This document shows positions 9,140-18,080 of a DNA stretch of 64,000 bases, one piece after another. Each line of letters opens with the position of its first letter. Positions within the stretch are counted from its first letter, which is position 1. The translations under genes were made by a program, and so were the position numbers. The DNA is from Wolinella sp052170135. GTDB lineage: Bacteria > Campylobacterota > Campylobacteria > Campylobacterales > Helicobacteraceae. The notes under the pieces are model-generated. The model saw nothing but the letters and a program-made list of their open reading frames with translations, searched no databases and was not told the origin of the DNA. The stretch lies in the NCBI GenBank assembly GCA_052170135.1, contig JBQNBC010000003.1:1-64000 (forward strand), in the 5' to 3' direction.

Positions 9140-10270
9140 TCAAAGAATCCTAGTAATTTTTATGAAACTTTTACTATGCCACCATAGCGTCACCCATGAT
9201 AAAAATGCAAAAACACCCATCCATAAAAATAACCGCTCACCATAAAGCCACCCAGCGACAACTGAGCCAAATAGCATGCCTATGCCATAGCCGATTCCGG
9301 AGTAAAGCTGTTGCGTGAGACTCTTCTTACCAGAAAGCGTAAAAAGATACGCGATCATAGCACTATGATAGAGTGCAAAACTAAGCGCGTGAAGCGACTG
9401 TGCAAAATACCACAGCACACCTCCATCTGAAACAAAATAGAACACAAGCCAACGCAAAAATGTCGACAAAATTGCTACTTGAAGGACAAGAAGTAATCTA
9501 CAGCTACGCAATATTCCAGATTGCAACCAAAGCATAACCACTTCGCACGCCACACCAAAAATCCAAAGCTTACTCAAATCATCACTACTAAGATCATGCT
9601 CAATACCATAGACTGTGAAAAAGTTATAAAACCCACCAAAGCTCATCTGGAAAAACAGTATAGACAGCCACAGCCACACATGCTTAAAAATAAGTGAGAA
9701 TCCACCAGTTGTTTCGCGCTCTTTATCATGGGCTTCTGAGAGTTGAATAGACGCCAGTCTCCACCCAAAAACCGCCATCATAAAGGCAATAAAAAATAGA
9801 TAAGCTCCGACATACTCCCACTCTAAAAACCACGGTGCAAGCAAATAGACGCTAAACACAAATCCAAGCGAGCCAAACAACCTAACCTTGCCGTATTCCT
9901 CCGCGCCAAGAGTGGATAGCACCAGCGTATCACTATATGGCGGGATAATACTCGTGCTGATACCAATCCCCAAAAGCGCAACAAACAGCAAAGCAAAAGA
10001 ATCTACCGCCACCTGCAAAAAAGCGATGAAAAATATAAATACAATCAACGAAATACCAAAGAATCTAGCCTCAATACTCAAAAAATGAACCAACACAAGT
10101 GGTACAAAAAGACGAGTGAATGGGATTATTGCATACAAGATTCCCACTTCTAATGTACTCAAACCCCTATCGATAAGAATCTTTGGAAGATAGACCATCA
10201 AAACGCCGATGTAAGCGAAGTAGAAAAAGTAAAGAGACGAGAGCCTAATCCAAAGATTTGCGCGTGTCAT
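9140..10270 (-). CDS. MFS transporter, LacY/HcaT-like family
   Basis: A 376-residue integral membrane protein with about 12 hydrophobic segments, resembling the MFS_1-like group (HcaT, nucleoside and sugar symporters). The N-terminal helix pair and the IPPYSDTLVL and GYGIGMLFGS segments fit this group. Substrate unknown. Its start overlaps the end of the RDD protein gene by 26 bp, indicating co-translation within the secG-to-thiE run. Confidence 0.8.
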   Translation of the reverse strand: MTRANLWIRLSSLYFFYFAYIGVLMVYLPKILIDRGLSTLEVGILYAIIPFTRLFVPLVLVHFLSIEARFFGISLIVFIFFIAFLQVAVDSFALLFVALLGIGISTSIIPPYSDTLVLSTLGAEEYGKVRLFGSLGFVFSVYLLAPWFLEWEYVGAYLFFIAFMMAVFGWRLASIQLSEAHDKERETTGGFSLIFKHVWLWLSILFFQMSFGGFYNFFTVYGIEHDLSSDDLSKLWIFGVACEVVMLWLQSGILRSCRLLLVLQVAILSTFLRWLVFYFVSDGGVLWYFAQSLHALSFALYHSAMIAYLFTLSGKKSLTQQLYSGIGYGIGMLFGSVVAGWLYGERLFLWMGVFAFLSWVTLWWHSKSFIKITRIL

Positions 10271-10751
10271 CTTCGACCATTATCGTGCCCAAAATCCAAT
10301 CATGCAATGTCGTTTTCTCTCGCCTAATAGATGGTATGGCGATGCCAAAAAACAGACAAGCAGAGAGTATAAATAGCAAGAATCTGCCAAATGCCATAAA
10401 GAATCCAAGACGCTCACCGTTGCTGTTTGTTAGCCAAAGTCCCATAGCACGCATGCCGGGCGTCTGTCCAGCAACAGCTATCAATACAGCAGAGGTTATA
10501 CCGTATAGATTCCACGCGATAAATACGCCTAAATCGCTCTCTCTAAACTCAGTCGCACTACCAATGACAAAGTAGGTCATCACATATAAAATCGGCGTAT
10601 AGAGCATGAAAAGATCTATAATCAGAGCCTTTAGGCGCGTGAAATAAGAAACTGAAACAGCGACATTAAGTGTTTTTTTCAATACCGATTCTTCGTCGGT
10701 AACTTTGACTGTGCGCCCGCGCCTAACATCTCTCCAGCGACTTTTTTTCAT
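10245..10751 (-). CDS. RDD-family membrane protein
   Basis: A 168-residue protein with three to four membrane segments. RDD hallmarks are the Arg/Asp pair in FTRLKALIIDLF and the GQTPGMRAMG loop. The ATG at 10751 is preferred over an upstream GTG (10793) because it forms an ATGA overlap with a small upstream reading frame and gives the usual short basic start MKKSRW. A homologous gene follows pyrE in the H. pylori layout I recall. Function unknown; some RDD proteins are linked to ion transport. Confidence 0.85.
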   Translation of the reverse strand: MKKSRWRDVRRGRTVKVTDEESVLKKTLNVAVSVSYFTRLKALIIDLFMLYTPILYVMTYFVIGSATEFRESDLGVFIAWNLYGITSAVLIAVAGQTPGMRAMGLWLTNSNGERLGFFMAFGRFLLFILSACLFFGIAIPSIRREKTTLHDWILGTIMVEDDTRKSLD

Positions 10752-10933
10752 CTGCAGATCCCAAAAAACCACATGGTGGACTCCAAAACGCACATCTTCA
10801 AGCGGTCACTTATATCAGGACGGCAAACTTCACACGATTTATATCTTAAAGAATTGAGACTATCCCAAAAATGAAAATCCAACTGAGCGCGCGAAAAGTC
10901 TATTTTACAGCTTTTATACATTCCACGGCTCAT
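10748..10933 (-). CDS. Possible small Cys-containing protein between pyrE and the RDD gene
   Basis: A 61-residue reading frame that begins 12 bp after pyrE and ends in an ATGA overlap with the RDD protein start, the pattern of a coupled operon gene. It has five cysteines, including a KSCEVC (CxxC) motif, and no signal peptide. No good Shine-Dalgarno is visible and I recognise no family, so it may be an untranslated spacer that is open by chance. Confidence 0.3.
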   Translation of the reverse strand: MSRGMYKSCKIDFSRAQLDFHFWDSLNSLRYKSCEVCRPDISDRLKMCVLESTMWFFGICR

Positions 10934-10945
10934 TAAAAAGCAGTG

Positions 10946-11563
10946 CTAATTCCCACGACTGCCAGGCTTTATTGCCTGGCTACCACGCTTACACAACGGA
11001 CAAGAATCCGAGGGGAAAATCTCAAATACAAAATCATCAAGGGCGAAGAAGGGGAGATTTTCGGGAAGTTTTGCGCTGGGTTGTCGCTCAAGCAAAGAAT
11101 CGACACGCTTACAAAATCCTCGATTCGCAAGTGCAGCAAACCCAACCACATTTCCTCCAAGATTCTCTACCGCTAGAGATGCCTCAAGCGCAGAACCGCC
11201 GGTCGTGATGATGTCTTCGCACACAAGAATCCTCTCTCCTTTAGAGATGTCAAATCCCCTGCGTAGTGTCATCTTGCCATCTACACGCTCAGCAAAGATA
11301 GAGCGCACGCCAAGCGCACGTGCAAGCTCGTACCCAGCCAATACACCACCAAGAGCAGGCGCACATACGGTATCAACCACAAGTCCATAAGCACGAATTT
11401 CTTCAGCAAGTGCTTTGGCAAGCTTTTCAGCAACTTGCGGATGCTCTAATACTTTTGCCGACTGGAGATAAAATGCGGAGTGATTCCCACTACTTAGGAG
11501 AAAATGTCCCTCCAACAGTGCACCGGCATCTCTATATACCTGCTCTACGTTTACTTTGCTCAT
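10946..11563 (-). CDS. pyrE: Orotate phosphoribosyltransferase
   Basis: PyrE couples orotate to PRPP to give OMP in pyrimidine synthesis. The 205-residue protein has the PRPP-binding loop VCEDIITTGGS. It overlaps frr by 4 bp (shared ATGA-type junction) and belongs to the secG-frr-pyrE run. The last codons include a 7-bp perfect hairpin (10961-10980, GCCAGGC/GCCTGGC), possibly a weak attenuator. The pyrimidine gene pyrC lies separately near 39 kb. Confidence 0.95.
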   Translation of the reverse strand: MSKVNVEQVYRDAGALLEGHFLLSSGNHSAFYLQSAKVLEHPQVAEKLAKALAEEIRAYGLVVDTVCAPALGGVLAGYELARALGVRSIFAERVDGKMTLRRGFDISKGERILVCEDIITTGGSALEASLAVENLGGNVVGFAALANRGFCKRVDSLLERQPSAKLPENLPFFALDDFVFEIFPSDSCPLCKRGSQAIKPGSRGN

Positions 11564-12120
11564 ACTTTAAGAATCTCTTCTTCTTTGTGTTTAACCATCT
11601 CATCTACCTTGCTAGTATAGCCATCGGTATATTTTTGCACCTCGTCATGGGCTTTTTTAGACTGATCCTCTGTGATTAGCTTATCTTTTTCTAGCTTTTT
11701 GATTTTGTCATTAGATTCTTTACGAATATTCCTAATAGCTATTTTTGCCTTCTCGCCAAGCTTATGGGCATCTTTTGCTATCTCTTTGCGCTGCTCACTC
11801 GTCATAGGTGGAAAAAACAACTTAATCACATCACCGTCATTGTTTGGATTTACCCCTATATTTGCTTCTTGGATGGCCTTTTCAATTGTCTTCAGGAGAT
11901 TCTTCTCCCATGGTGATATGACAAGTGTCGTAGCATCAGATGCGATCACAGAGCCAACCTGCGTAAGTGGTGTAAGTGTGCCATAGTAGTCAACTCGAAT
12001 CGAATCAACTATAGACGTGGAAACCTTACCTGTACGAAGCGTAGAAAAATCGCGTTTCATAGCATCAATCGCTTTATCCATGTGTTCTTTAGTATATTGA
12101 TATATTTCATTTAGCTCCAT
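11560..12120 (-). CDS. frr: Ribosome recycling factor
   Basis: RRF, with EF-G, splits post-termination ribosomes. The 186-residue length and motifs match the family: LRTGKVSTSIVDSIRVDYYG, TPLTQVGSV, the SPWEK segment and the long charged C-terminal helix. It lies 21 bp after secG and overlaps pyrE by 4 bp. Confidence 0.96.
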   Translation of the reverse strand: MELNEIYQYTKEHMDKAIDAMKRDFSTLRTGKVSTSIVDSIRVDYYGTLTPLTQVGSVIASDATTLVISPWEKNLLKTIEKAIQEANIGVNPNNDGDVIKLFFPPMTSEQRKEIAKDAHKLGEKAKIAIRNIRKESNDKIKKLEKDKLITEDQSKKAHDEVQKYTDGYTSKVDEMVKHKEEEILKV

Positions 12121-12141
12121 GTCCGATTCTCCTTTTGTGCT

Positions 12142-12447
12142 TTAGTTTCCAGATGGTGCGACTGGCGCAGAAAGTGGGACTATCGTCTTTGTATCAACTC
12201 TGTCTATAACGGATTGGCTACTCTCTTTTGAGTAGACATACCCAAGCGCAATGGTATTTATCACAAACAAAAATCCAAGCACAAAAGTCGCTTTAGCTAA
12301 GAATCCAGCCGGACCCTTCGCGCCAAAAAGAGACTCGTTGCTACCGCTATATACACCTAAACCGATGCTTGAGCTCTTTTGTAGCAACACTACGATAGTG
12401 ATTAAAGCCGCGAAAATAAACTGTGTTATTAGTAAGATTCCGCTCAT
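12142..12447 (-). CDS. secG: Protein translocase subunit SecG
   Basis: Accessory subunit of the SecYEG preprotein channel. The 101-residue protein has two membrane helices (about 5-25 and 52-72) joined by a loop with LLQKSSSIGLGVYSG, and GAKGPAGFLAK before helix 2, typical of SecG. It is the first gene of the minus-strand run through frr and pyrE, divergent from the bioC-like gene. Confidence 0.93.
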   Translation of the reverse strand: MSGILLITQFIFAALITIVVLLQKSSSIGLGVYSGSNESLFGAKGPAGFLAKATFVLGFLFVINTIALGYVYSKESSQSVIDRVDTKTIVPLSAPVAPSGN

Positions 12448-12526
12448 GTACGAGACTACCTCTCTATTTTTTAATTTGATGCCATTTTAGGAGGCGAACT
12501 TTACATAAACTTTATTGATTTTAAGA

Positions 12527-12532
12527 TAAAAT
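12527..12532 (+). promoter_or_regulatory. -10 box of the bioC-like gene, possibly leaderless
   Basis: TAAAAT ends 7 bp before the ATG, so transcription would start at or one base from the start codon. No Shine-Dalgarno precedes this ATG. The same TAAAAT word sits 26-31 bp before the starts of other genes in the window (recA, hup, ftsW), so this one is unusually close. Confidence 0.4.
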
Positions 12533-12539
12533 CTGCGCC

Positions 12540-13238
12540 ATGATAAAGACTGACCAACGCAACTCTTTTGCAAAAGTTGCCAAAGAGTATGACGTATATG
12601 CATATTTGCAACAAACCATAGCACGTGAACTGGCAATGCTTTTTGAGGATTCTAAAGTGGAATCAATCCTCGACTTGGGTTGTGGGACAGGAGCCCTATG
12701 GCGCGCACTAGAGCAAAAGCCAAAGCTTTTCGTCGGAGTGGATATATCGCATGAAATGCTAGACGAGCACCCAAAAGATCCGGCTATACGCCTCGTGCAG
12801 TATGACTTTAACGATCCAAGCCTGTACACATCGCACTATGACATAATAGTAGCCTCATCATCGCTCCAGTGGTCAAAAAATCTCGCGCTATCATTTGATT
12901 TAATCGCAAAGCATGGAAATATGGTTGCATTTGCGATATTTACATCAAATAGCCTACGAGAAATCCACAGCCACATAGGCTCAAAATCGCCAATCCCTGA
13001 AGCTAGCACGATTGAAGAATTAATCAAGATGCACTTTGATGGAGAATTGGAGCTAAAACACTACTCGCTATCCTTCCCAAGTCGTATAGCAATGCTCTCA
13101 TACTTGCGTGGAAGTGGTATCGCCGGTAATGCACGCCTAGGTTATACAGAGAGCAAGCGACTGACGCAAGACGCACCGTTTGAGCACCTCACTTTTGAAG
13201 TGCTATTTTTTATCGGTAAACCAAAACAAGGCATATAA
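12540..13238 (+). CDS. bioC: SAM-dependent methyltransferase, BioC-like
   Basis: A 232-residue class I methyltransferase. The SAM-binding motif LDLGCGTGALW, the acidic VGVDIS strand end, and the SSSLQW segment resemble BioC, which methylates malonyl-ACP to begin pimeloyl synthesis for biotin. The start lacks a ribosome site and lies just after a -10 box. It is followed 3 bp later by trpS, and I recall the same bioC/trpS proximity in H. pylori. A different small-molecule methyltransferase role is possible. Confidence 0.7.
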   Translation: MIKTDQRNSFAKVAKEYDVYAYLQQTIARELAMLFEDSKVESILDLGCGTGALWRALEQKPKLFVGVDISHEMLDEHPKDPAIRLVQYDFNDPSLYTSHYDIIVASSSLQWSKNLALSFDLIAKHGNMVAFAIFTSNSLREIHSHIGSKSPIPEASTIEELIKMHFDGELELKHYSLSFPSRIAMLSYLRGSGIAGNARLGYTESKRLTQDAPFEHLTFEVLFFIGKPKQGI

Positions 13239-13241
13239 TCT

Positions 13242-14225
13242 ATGAAAAAGCGTATATTCTCAGGAATTCAACCTACAGGCAATATTCACCTAGGCAACTA
13301 CCTAGGCGCGGTAAAAAACTGGGTGGATTCTCAAGATGAATTTGACAACATATTTTGCATAGTCAATTCACATGCAATCACAACCAAGCAAGACCCAGCC
13401 ATGCTACGCGCCAAGACATATGAGTTAGCTGCTGTTCTGCTCGCGTGCGGTATCGATGTGCAAAAATCAAAGGTTTTTATTCAGTCAGAGATTGATGAGC
13501 ATGCAGCATTAGCCTGGATTCTCGATTGCAATATCCCCATGGGTGATATGAGTCGCATGACACAATTCAAAGACAAAAGCCAGAAGAATCCAAAAAATAT
13601 AAATATAGGACTTTTTAACTACCCAGCCCTCATGGCGGCCGATATCCTGCTTTATCAGACAGACTTGGTTCCAGTAGGCGAGGATCAAAAGCAACATTTA
13701 GAACTTACACGAGATGTAGCAGAACGTTTTAATCGTGACTTTGGCGAGACTTTTAAGATTCCTGAGCCAATGATTCCTAAAATTGGAGCTAGAATCATGG
13801 GGCTAGACGATCCAAGCAAAAAGATGAGCAAAAGCGATGGCAAGCCAAATCATGGCATTGCACTACTCGATTCTCCTGATGAAATTCTCAAAAAATTCAA
13901 ACGAGCCACGACAGATTCTGAAAATGTCGTACGCTTTAACAAAGAGCAAGCCGGCATCTACAATCTCCTCTCCATCTATCAAAGCTTCACACAAAAAGGT
14001 CAAGAAGAGATAGAGGCGGAGTTCGAAGGCAAGGGATATGGGGCGTTCAAAGTCGCAGTTGCTGAGGCAGTCATAGACGGCTTGCGACCGATACAAGAAC
14101 GCTACGCAAAACTCACAAACGAAGAGGCATATCTGCGCGAAATACTCACCAAAAGCGCAGAATCAGTGCGCACAATCGCGCAAAAAACCTATACGCGCGC
14201 TAAAGAGCGCGTTGGACTAGTGTAG
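13242..14225 (+). CDS. trpS: Tryptophanyl-tRNA synthetase
   Basis: Class I synthetase charging tRNA-Trp, 327 residues as usual. The HIGH-equivalent motif PTGNIHLGNY lies near the N-terminus and the KMSKS loop appears as KKMSKSDGK. It follows the bioC-like gene by 3 bp. A GATTCTTA/TAAGAATC hairpin lies 45 bp downstream. Confidence 0.96.
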   Translation: MKKRIFSGIQPTGNIHLGNYLGAVKNWVDSQDEFDNIFCIVNSHAITTKQDPAMLRAKTYELAAVLLACGIDVQKSKVFIQSEIDEHAALAWILDCNIPMGDMSRMTQFKDKSQKNPKNINIGLFNYPALMAADILLYQTDLVPVGEDQKQHLELTRDVAERFNRDFGETFKIPEPMIPKIGARIMGLDDPSKKMSKSDGKPNHGIALLDSPDEILKKFKRATTDSENVVRFNKEQAGIYNLLSIYQSFTQKGQEEIEAEFEGKGYGAFKVAVAEAVIDGLRPIQERYAKLTNEEAYLREILTKSAESVRTIAQKTYTRAKERVGLV

Positions 14226-14269
14226 CCCATATATTCAAGTAAGGCACTCAATACACCAAAAAGTAAAGG

Positions 14270-14293
14270 GATTCTTAATAGCTCATAAGAATC
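14270..14293. terminator. Hairpin between convergent trpS and metallohydrolase genes
   Basis: GATTCTTA (14270-14277) pairs perfectly with TAAGAATC (14286-14293) around an 8-nt loop. The stem is AT-rich and lacks a strong T-run, so its strength as a terminator is doubtful. Its position between two convergent genes supports the call. Confidence 0.4.
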
Positions 14294-14356
14294 GCAACTG
14301 GGTAAAACTTAAATACTCGCTAGATTCTCACGCGAATGCAAAAATCGACTATTGGG

Positions 14357-14953
14357 CTAGATTCTCGACAGCCAAAAGCGTAGATTCTTCTGCTCCCTTG
14401 CGATTGTCGTGCGCTCACCATGCCCTGGATACACGACCTTATCATACCCAATCGCACCAAATCTAAGCAGACTATCACGCATATCACTCGGAGAAGAATA
14501 CGGAAAGTCACTACGCCCAATACTACTCTTGAAAACAAAATCACCACTAAACATAAACTCGCCAATCTCAATAGTGCTACATCCAGGTGTATGCCCTGGA
14601 AAATGACGGAATTGCACTCCAACCCCACCAAATTCAAGCACCTCATCACCATCAACCAAAATATCGGGCGTACAAGGGCTAAGCCCAGTATCAAAGCAGT
14701 CAGATTGGAGCATAAAAAGATCGCTAGCTGGCAGCACAAGCGGAACACTTGGCATGTCTATTTTTAATGCAGCATCGCTCCACACATGATCAAAATGTCC
14801 GTGTGTATTCAAAATCACCAGAGGATTCTCACACGATTCAAGCACCCATTCTAGCGCGCCTTTGCCGGGATCGATGATAATTTCACCTTGCGTGGTTTTT
14901 ACTATATAGCAGTTCGTAGAGTATTCGCCAAATGGACGCATTAAAAGTTGCAC
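14357..14953 (-). CDS. MBL-fold metallohydrolase (glyoxalase II-like)
   Basis: A 198-residue metallo-beta-lactamase-fold hydrolase. The zinc ligand motif THGHFDH and later PGHTPG, SGDFVF and YPGHGERT histidines and aspartate are all present. I chose the GTG at 14953 because AGGA lies 5 bp upstream and the resulting start aligns with the usual PFG.Y.TNCYIV N-terminus; the longer frame from 15010 would run against the dgt start. Likely a thioester or glyoxalase II-like hydrolase; substrate unknown. Confidence 0.85.
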   Translation of the reverse strand: MQLLMRPFGEYSTNCYIVKTTQGEIIIDPGKGALEWVLESCENPLVILNTHGHFDHVWSDAALKIDMPSVPLVLPASDLFMLQSDCFDTGLSPCTPDILVDGDEVLEFGGVGVQFRHFPGHTPGCSTIEIGEFMFSGDFVFKSSIGRSDFPYSSPSDMRDSLLRFGAIGYDKVVYPGHGERTTIAREQKNLRFWLSRI

Positions 14954-15038
14954 TGGATTCCTTTGCCTGTTTTCCAAATAATAGGCGATTTTGGATAAAA
15001 TCAGTCTCAAAGACTCGCGTAAACATCATGGAGAATCG

Positions 15039-16130
15039 ATGCAACCATTTGAGAGATTTTACGATTTTAAAGACGACTTCAGAGACCCATACTCACGCGA
15101 CAGAGACAGGATTATACATTGCTCCTCTTTTAGGCGTCTAGAATACAAAACCCAAGTCTTTCTAAACAGCTCAGGCGACTACTTTAGAACACGCCTCACA
15201 CACTCCATAGAAGTAAGTCAAATAGCACGAGCAATAGCCTCAAATCTAGGGCTAAGAGAATCGCTAGCAGAGGCGATTGCACTAGCACACGACTTAGGAC
15301 ATACGCCATTTGGGCATGCTGGAGGCGATGAGCTGGACAGACTACTAAAAGATGCTGGCTTTATATCGGGATTTGACCATAATTTCCAGTCGTTTCGCGT
15401 AGTCTCAAAACTTGAAAAAAGATATCCAAACTTCGATGGTTTAAATCTCACTTTTGCCACATTAGAGGGGATTTTAAAACACTCATATCCATACAAGAAG
15501 CCATTTTTAAATCCAAGAATCGATGAGATCTTTAGGCTTGACTTCCATCCAAGCCTTGAAGCGATTATAGTTGATTGCGCCGATGAAATCGCCTATGTAA
15601 GCCATGATATTGACGATGGAATCAAATATGGTCTTATTGGCTTTGATGACTTAGAGGATAGCACACTAGCACAAGAGATGATGAAAAAAGCATACAACGA
15701 GGGCGTAGAGCGCAATGATAAGGTCTTTCGCTATCGATTTGTGTCAAATCTGATAAGCCACCTTGTATATCGATTCCTCGATGGAGCTAACGAGGCAAAA
15801 AGCGAACATGTGCACCTTAGTAATATTAGCGCGAGTGAGCCTCTTCCACTTCGATTCTCAAACGAGCTATCACGCGAAATCAAAATACTAAAAAAGATTC
15901 TCTTTAAACGCTTGTATCGCCACGAGCAGGTAAATCGCAAGATGTTTTTTGGGCGTGTATGCATACGTGCGCTTTTTGAGGACTTTATGAATGAGCCAAA
16001 CATGCTACCAAAAGAGCTACAAGAGCGAATAAATAGTGGCGACAAGCAACATCGTATAGTCGCAGACTACATAGCCAGCATGAGCGATAGATACGCGATT
16101 GACCTCTACAAGGAGCTACATGTTGGCTAA
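15039..16130 (+). CDS. dgt: dGTP triphosphohydrolase-like protein
   Basis: HD-domain nucleotide triphosphohydrolase of 363 residues that would hydrolyse dGTP to deoxyguanosine and triphosphate. The metal site motifs are RLTHSIEVSQIAR and LAHDLGHTPFGHAGG, and DCADEIAYVSHDIDD supplies the later aspartate. ATG at 15039 is preferred because GGAG lies 5 bp upstream; a TTG further upstream (14991) lacks one. The 3' end overlaps the efflux adaptor gene by 11 bp. Confidence 0.9.
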   Translation: MQPFERFYDFKDDFRDPYSRDRDRIIHCSSFRRLEYKTQVFLNSSGDYFRTRLTHSIEVSQIARAIASNLGLRESLAEAIALAHDLGHTPFGHAGGDELDRLLKDAGFISGFDHNFQSFRVVSKLEKRYPNFDGLNLTFATLEGILKHSYPYKKPFLNPRIDEIFRLDFHPSLEAIIVDCADEIAYVSHDIDDGIKYGLIGFDDLEDSTLAQEMMKKAYNEGVERNDKVFRYRFVSNLISHLVYRFLDGANEAKSEHVHLSNISASEPLPLRFSNELSREIKILKKILFKRLYRHEQVNRKMFFGRVCIRALFEDFMNEPNMLPKELQERINSGDKQHRIVADYIASMSDRYAIDLYKELHVG

Positions 16131-16896
16131 GAATCTAGTGCTATTTTTTGCGATTCTCTTACTGCAATATCCGCTAAACGCAGATTCAAGGGTCTTTTAC
16201 GCAAAACTTGAACCAATTGAAACATACGAAATAAAGGCGGCCACAAGCGGGCAGGTGCTGAGTGCAAAAAAGGAACTAGAAGGGAAGTTTATACGCGACA
16301 ATAGTCTAATAGTCCAGCTCGACGATAGGCTTGATAGGGAGCTTTTAGCGCTTGACAAAAATGCTTTAAAAAATCTTCGAGCACGAGAAGAATCGCAACG
16401 CGAAATCGCATCGATCAAAGACGAAACAGCGCAAAACATAGAATCGCTAAAGACCAAATCTCGCATACAAAAAGAGAGCGAGAGAATAAATGCGCTAAAT
16501 GCGAGAATTAGCCATTTGCAAACGCTAGAGCAGATCGATTCCTTGCGCTCATCTATAGCCACTCGCGCAGACACAATAGAAAAAAAGAGTATCAGCGTAG
16601 AAAATCGCTATATCTACAAAATAAACGTAAACGTCGGCGAATATGTGACTGCCGGCACCAGCATCGCGAGCGTAATGGATGTTTCCAGCGCAAAAGTGGT
16701 ATTTTTCATCTCTAAAGATGAGGCTGAAAATATCTCAAAAAAAAGTATCTACATCAACGGCAAAAAGAGCGATGCAAAAATCTCAAAGCTATACAAGGTC
16801 GCCGATAGCGAACATATTTCAGAGTATAGAATAGAGGCTATTCTCCCAAGTGTTGGGATATTTTCACAACTAATAAAAATTGAACTAAAGGATTAA
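16120..16896 (+). CDS. Periplasmic efflux adaptor (membrane fusion protein, HlyD-like)
   Basis: A 258-residue exported adaptor that would bridge an inner-membrane pump and a TolC channel. A signal peptide (about 1-24, ending near LNADS) is followed by a biotinyl-lipoyl-like half motif (IKAATSGQVLSA), a long coiled-coil hairpin (about 75-160) and the second lipoyl half (YKINVNVGEYVTAGT). ATG at 16120 has AGGAG 4 bp upstream. It lies 2 bp before argD. A TolC-family gene follows argD, but no pump gene is in the window. Confidence 0.82.
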   Translation: MLAKNLVLFFAILLLQYPLNADSRVFYAKLEPIETYEIKAATSGQVLSAKKELEGKFIRDNSLIVQLDDRLDRELLALDKNALKNLRAREESQREIASIKDETAQNIESLKTKSRIQKESERINALNARISHLQTLEQIDSLRSSIATRADTIEKKSISVENRYIYKINVNVGEYVTAGTSIASVMDVSSAKVVFFISKDEAENISKKSIYINGKKSDAKISKLYKVADSEHISEYRIEAILPSVGIFSQLIKIELKD

Positions 16897-16898
16897 AA

Positions 16899-18080
16899 AT
16901 GAATCATGAAGAGATAGATAAAGAGTATATCTTACACACTTACGCACGCAACTACGTAAACTTCACGCATGGAATAAACGGCACTCTATATGATGAAAAT
17001 GGGCTTGACTATATAGACTTTGCAAGTGGGATTGCAGTCTGTAGCGTTGGTCATGGTAATAAACGCTTAGCACAAGCTATTTACGATCAAGCAAGCAAGC
17101 TAATCCACACATCAAATCTCTACTACATAAAGCCGCAAGCAGAGCTAGCAAAGCGAATAATTGAGCTTTGTGGATATGATATGAGAATCTTCTTCGCAAA
17201 CTCCGGAGCAGAGGCAAACGAAGGCGCGATAAAAATTGCACGCAAATTTGGTGAAGAGAATGGCGAAGTCAAACGCTACAAGATTATTACACTAGAGAGC
17301 TCATTCCATGGGCGCACGATAACAGCACTTAAAGCCACAGGACAGGAAAAGATGCATCACTATTTTGGCCCCTATCCAGATGGCTTCATCTATGCCAAGG
17401 ACATAAATCATATATTCGAAATAGCTGACGATCGCACATGCGCAGTGCTTTTAGAGCTTGTGCAGGGCGAAGGAGGAATCGAACCGCAAAATAGAGATGA
17501 TGTGCAAAAACTAGCACGATTCTTAAAAGAGCGCGGAATCCTACTTATGGTCGATGAGGTGCAAACTGGGATTTATCGTAGCGGAGAGCTTCTAGCATCG
17601 CAGGTCTATGGTATTACGCCAGATGTCATTACGCTTGCCAAAGGGCTTGCTGGAGGTGTGCCTATTGGTGCTGTAATGACTAGAATTAAGGATATTTTCG
17701 CACCAGGTGATCACGGTAGTACTTTTGGCGGTAATTTCCTCTCCACGCGCGCAGCCCTCGAAGTTCTCTCTATTTTAGAAGAGCATAAAAAAAGTGGTGC
17801 GCTAGATTCTTTAATAGAGGCTTTCAGTGAGAATCTACGCGCCCTTAGCGCAGCATTTCCTGCACTTTTCACGCATGAAGTTGGGCTTGGACTAATGAGA
17901 GGCATTCGCGCACGCGATGGCGAAATACAGAGCGCAGCCATCAAAGCAGCATTTAAAAATCGTGTGCTAATCCTCCGCTCAGGGCGTAATACGTTGCGAT
18001 TCCTACCACCGCTAACTTTGACTCAAGGCGAACTAGAGGCTGGATTTGGAAGACTTCATAAGGCGTTTAAAGAGCTGTGA
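16899..18080 (+). CDS. argD: Acetylornithine aminotransferase
   Basis: PLP enzyme of arginine synthesis (393 residues), class III aminotransferase. Visible features are NSGAEANEGAIKIARK, SSFHGRT, the aspartate in MVDEVQTG, and the PLP lysine in TLAKGLAGGVPIGA. It is inserted between the two efflux genes, with the TolC-type gene starting immediately after its stop (TGA then ATG). Succinyldiaminopimelate aminotransferase activity is also possible. Confidence 0.93.
   Translation: MNHEEIDKEYILHTYARNYVNFTHGINGTLYDENGLDYIDFASGIAVCSVGHGNKRLAQAIYDQASKLIHTSNLYYIKPQAELAKRIIELCGYDMRIFFANSGAEANEGAIKIARKFGEENGEVKRYKIITLESSFHGRTITALKATGQEKMHHYFGPYPDGFIYAKDINHIFEIADDRTCAVLLELVQGEGGIEPQNRDDVQKLARFLKERGILLMVDEVQTGIYRSGELLASQVYGITPDVITLAKGLAGGVPIGAVMTRIKDIFAPGDHGSTFGGNFLSTRAALEVLSILEEHKKSGALDSLIEAFSENLRALSAAFPALFTHEVGLGLMRGIRARDGEIQSAAIKAAFKNRVLILRSGRNTLRFLPPLTLTQGELEAGFGRLHKAFKEL

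Noticed and set aside
14420..14767. 115-codon plus-strand frame opposite the metallohydrolase gene
   Set aside because: Antisense shadow of a gene with clear zinc-ligand motifs; no start signals.
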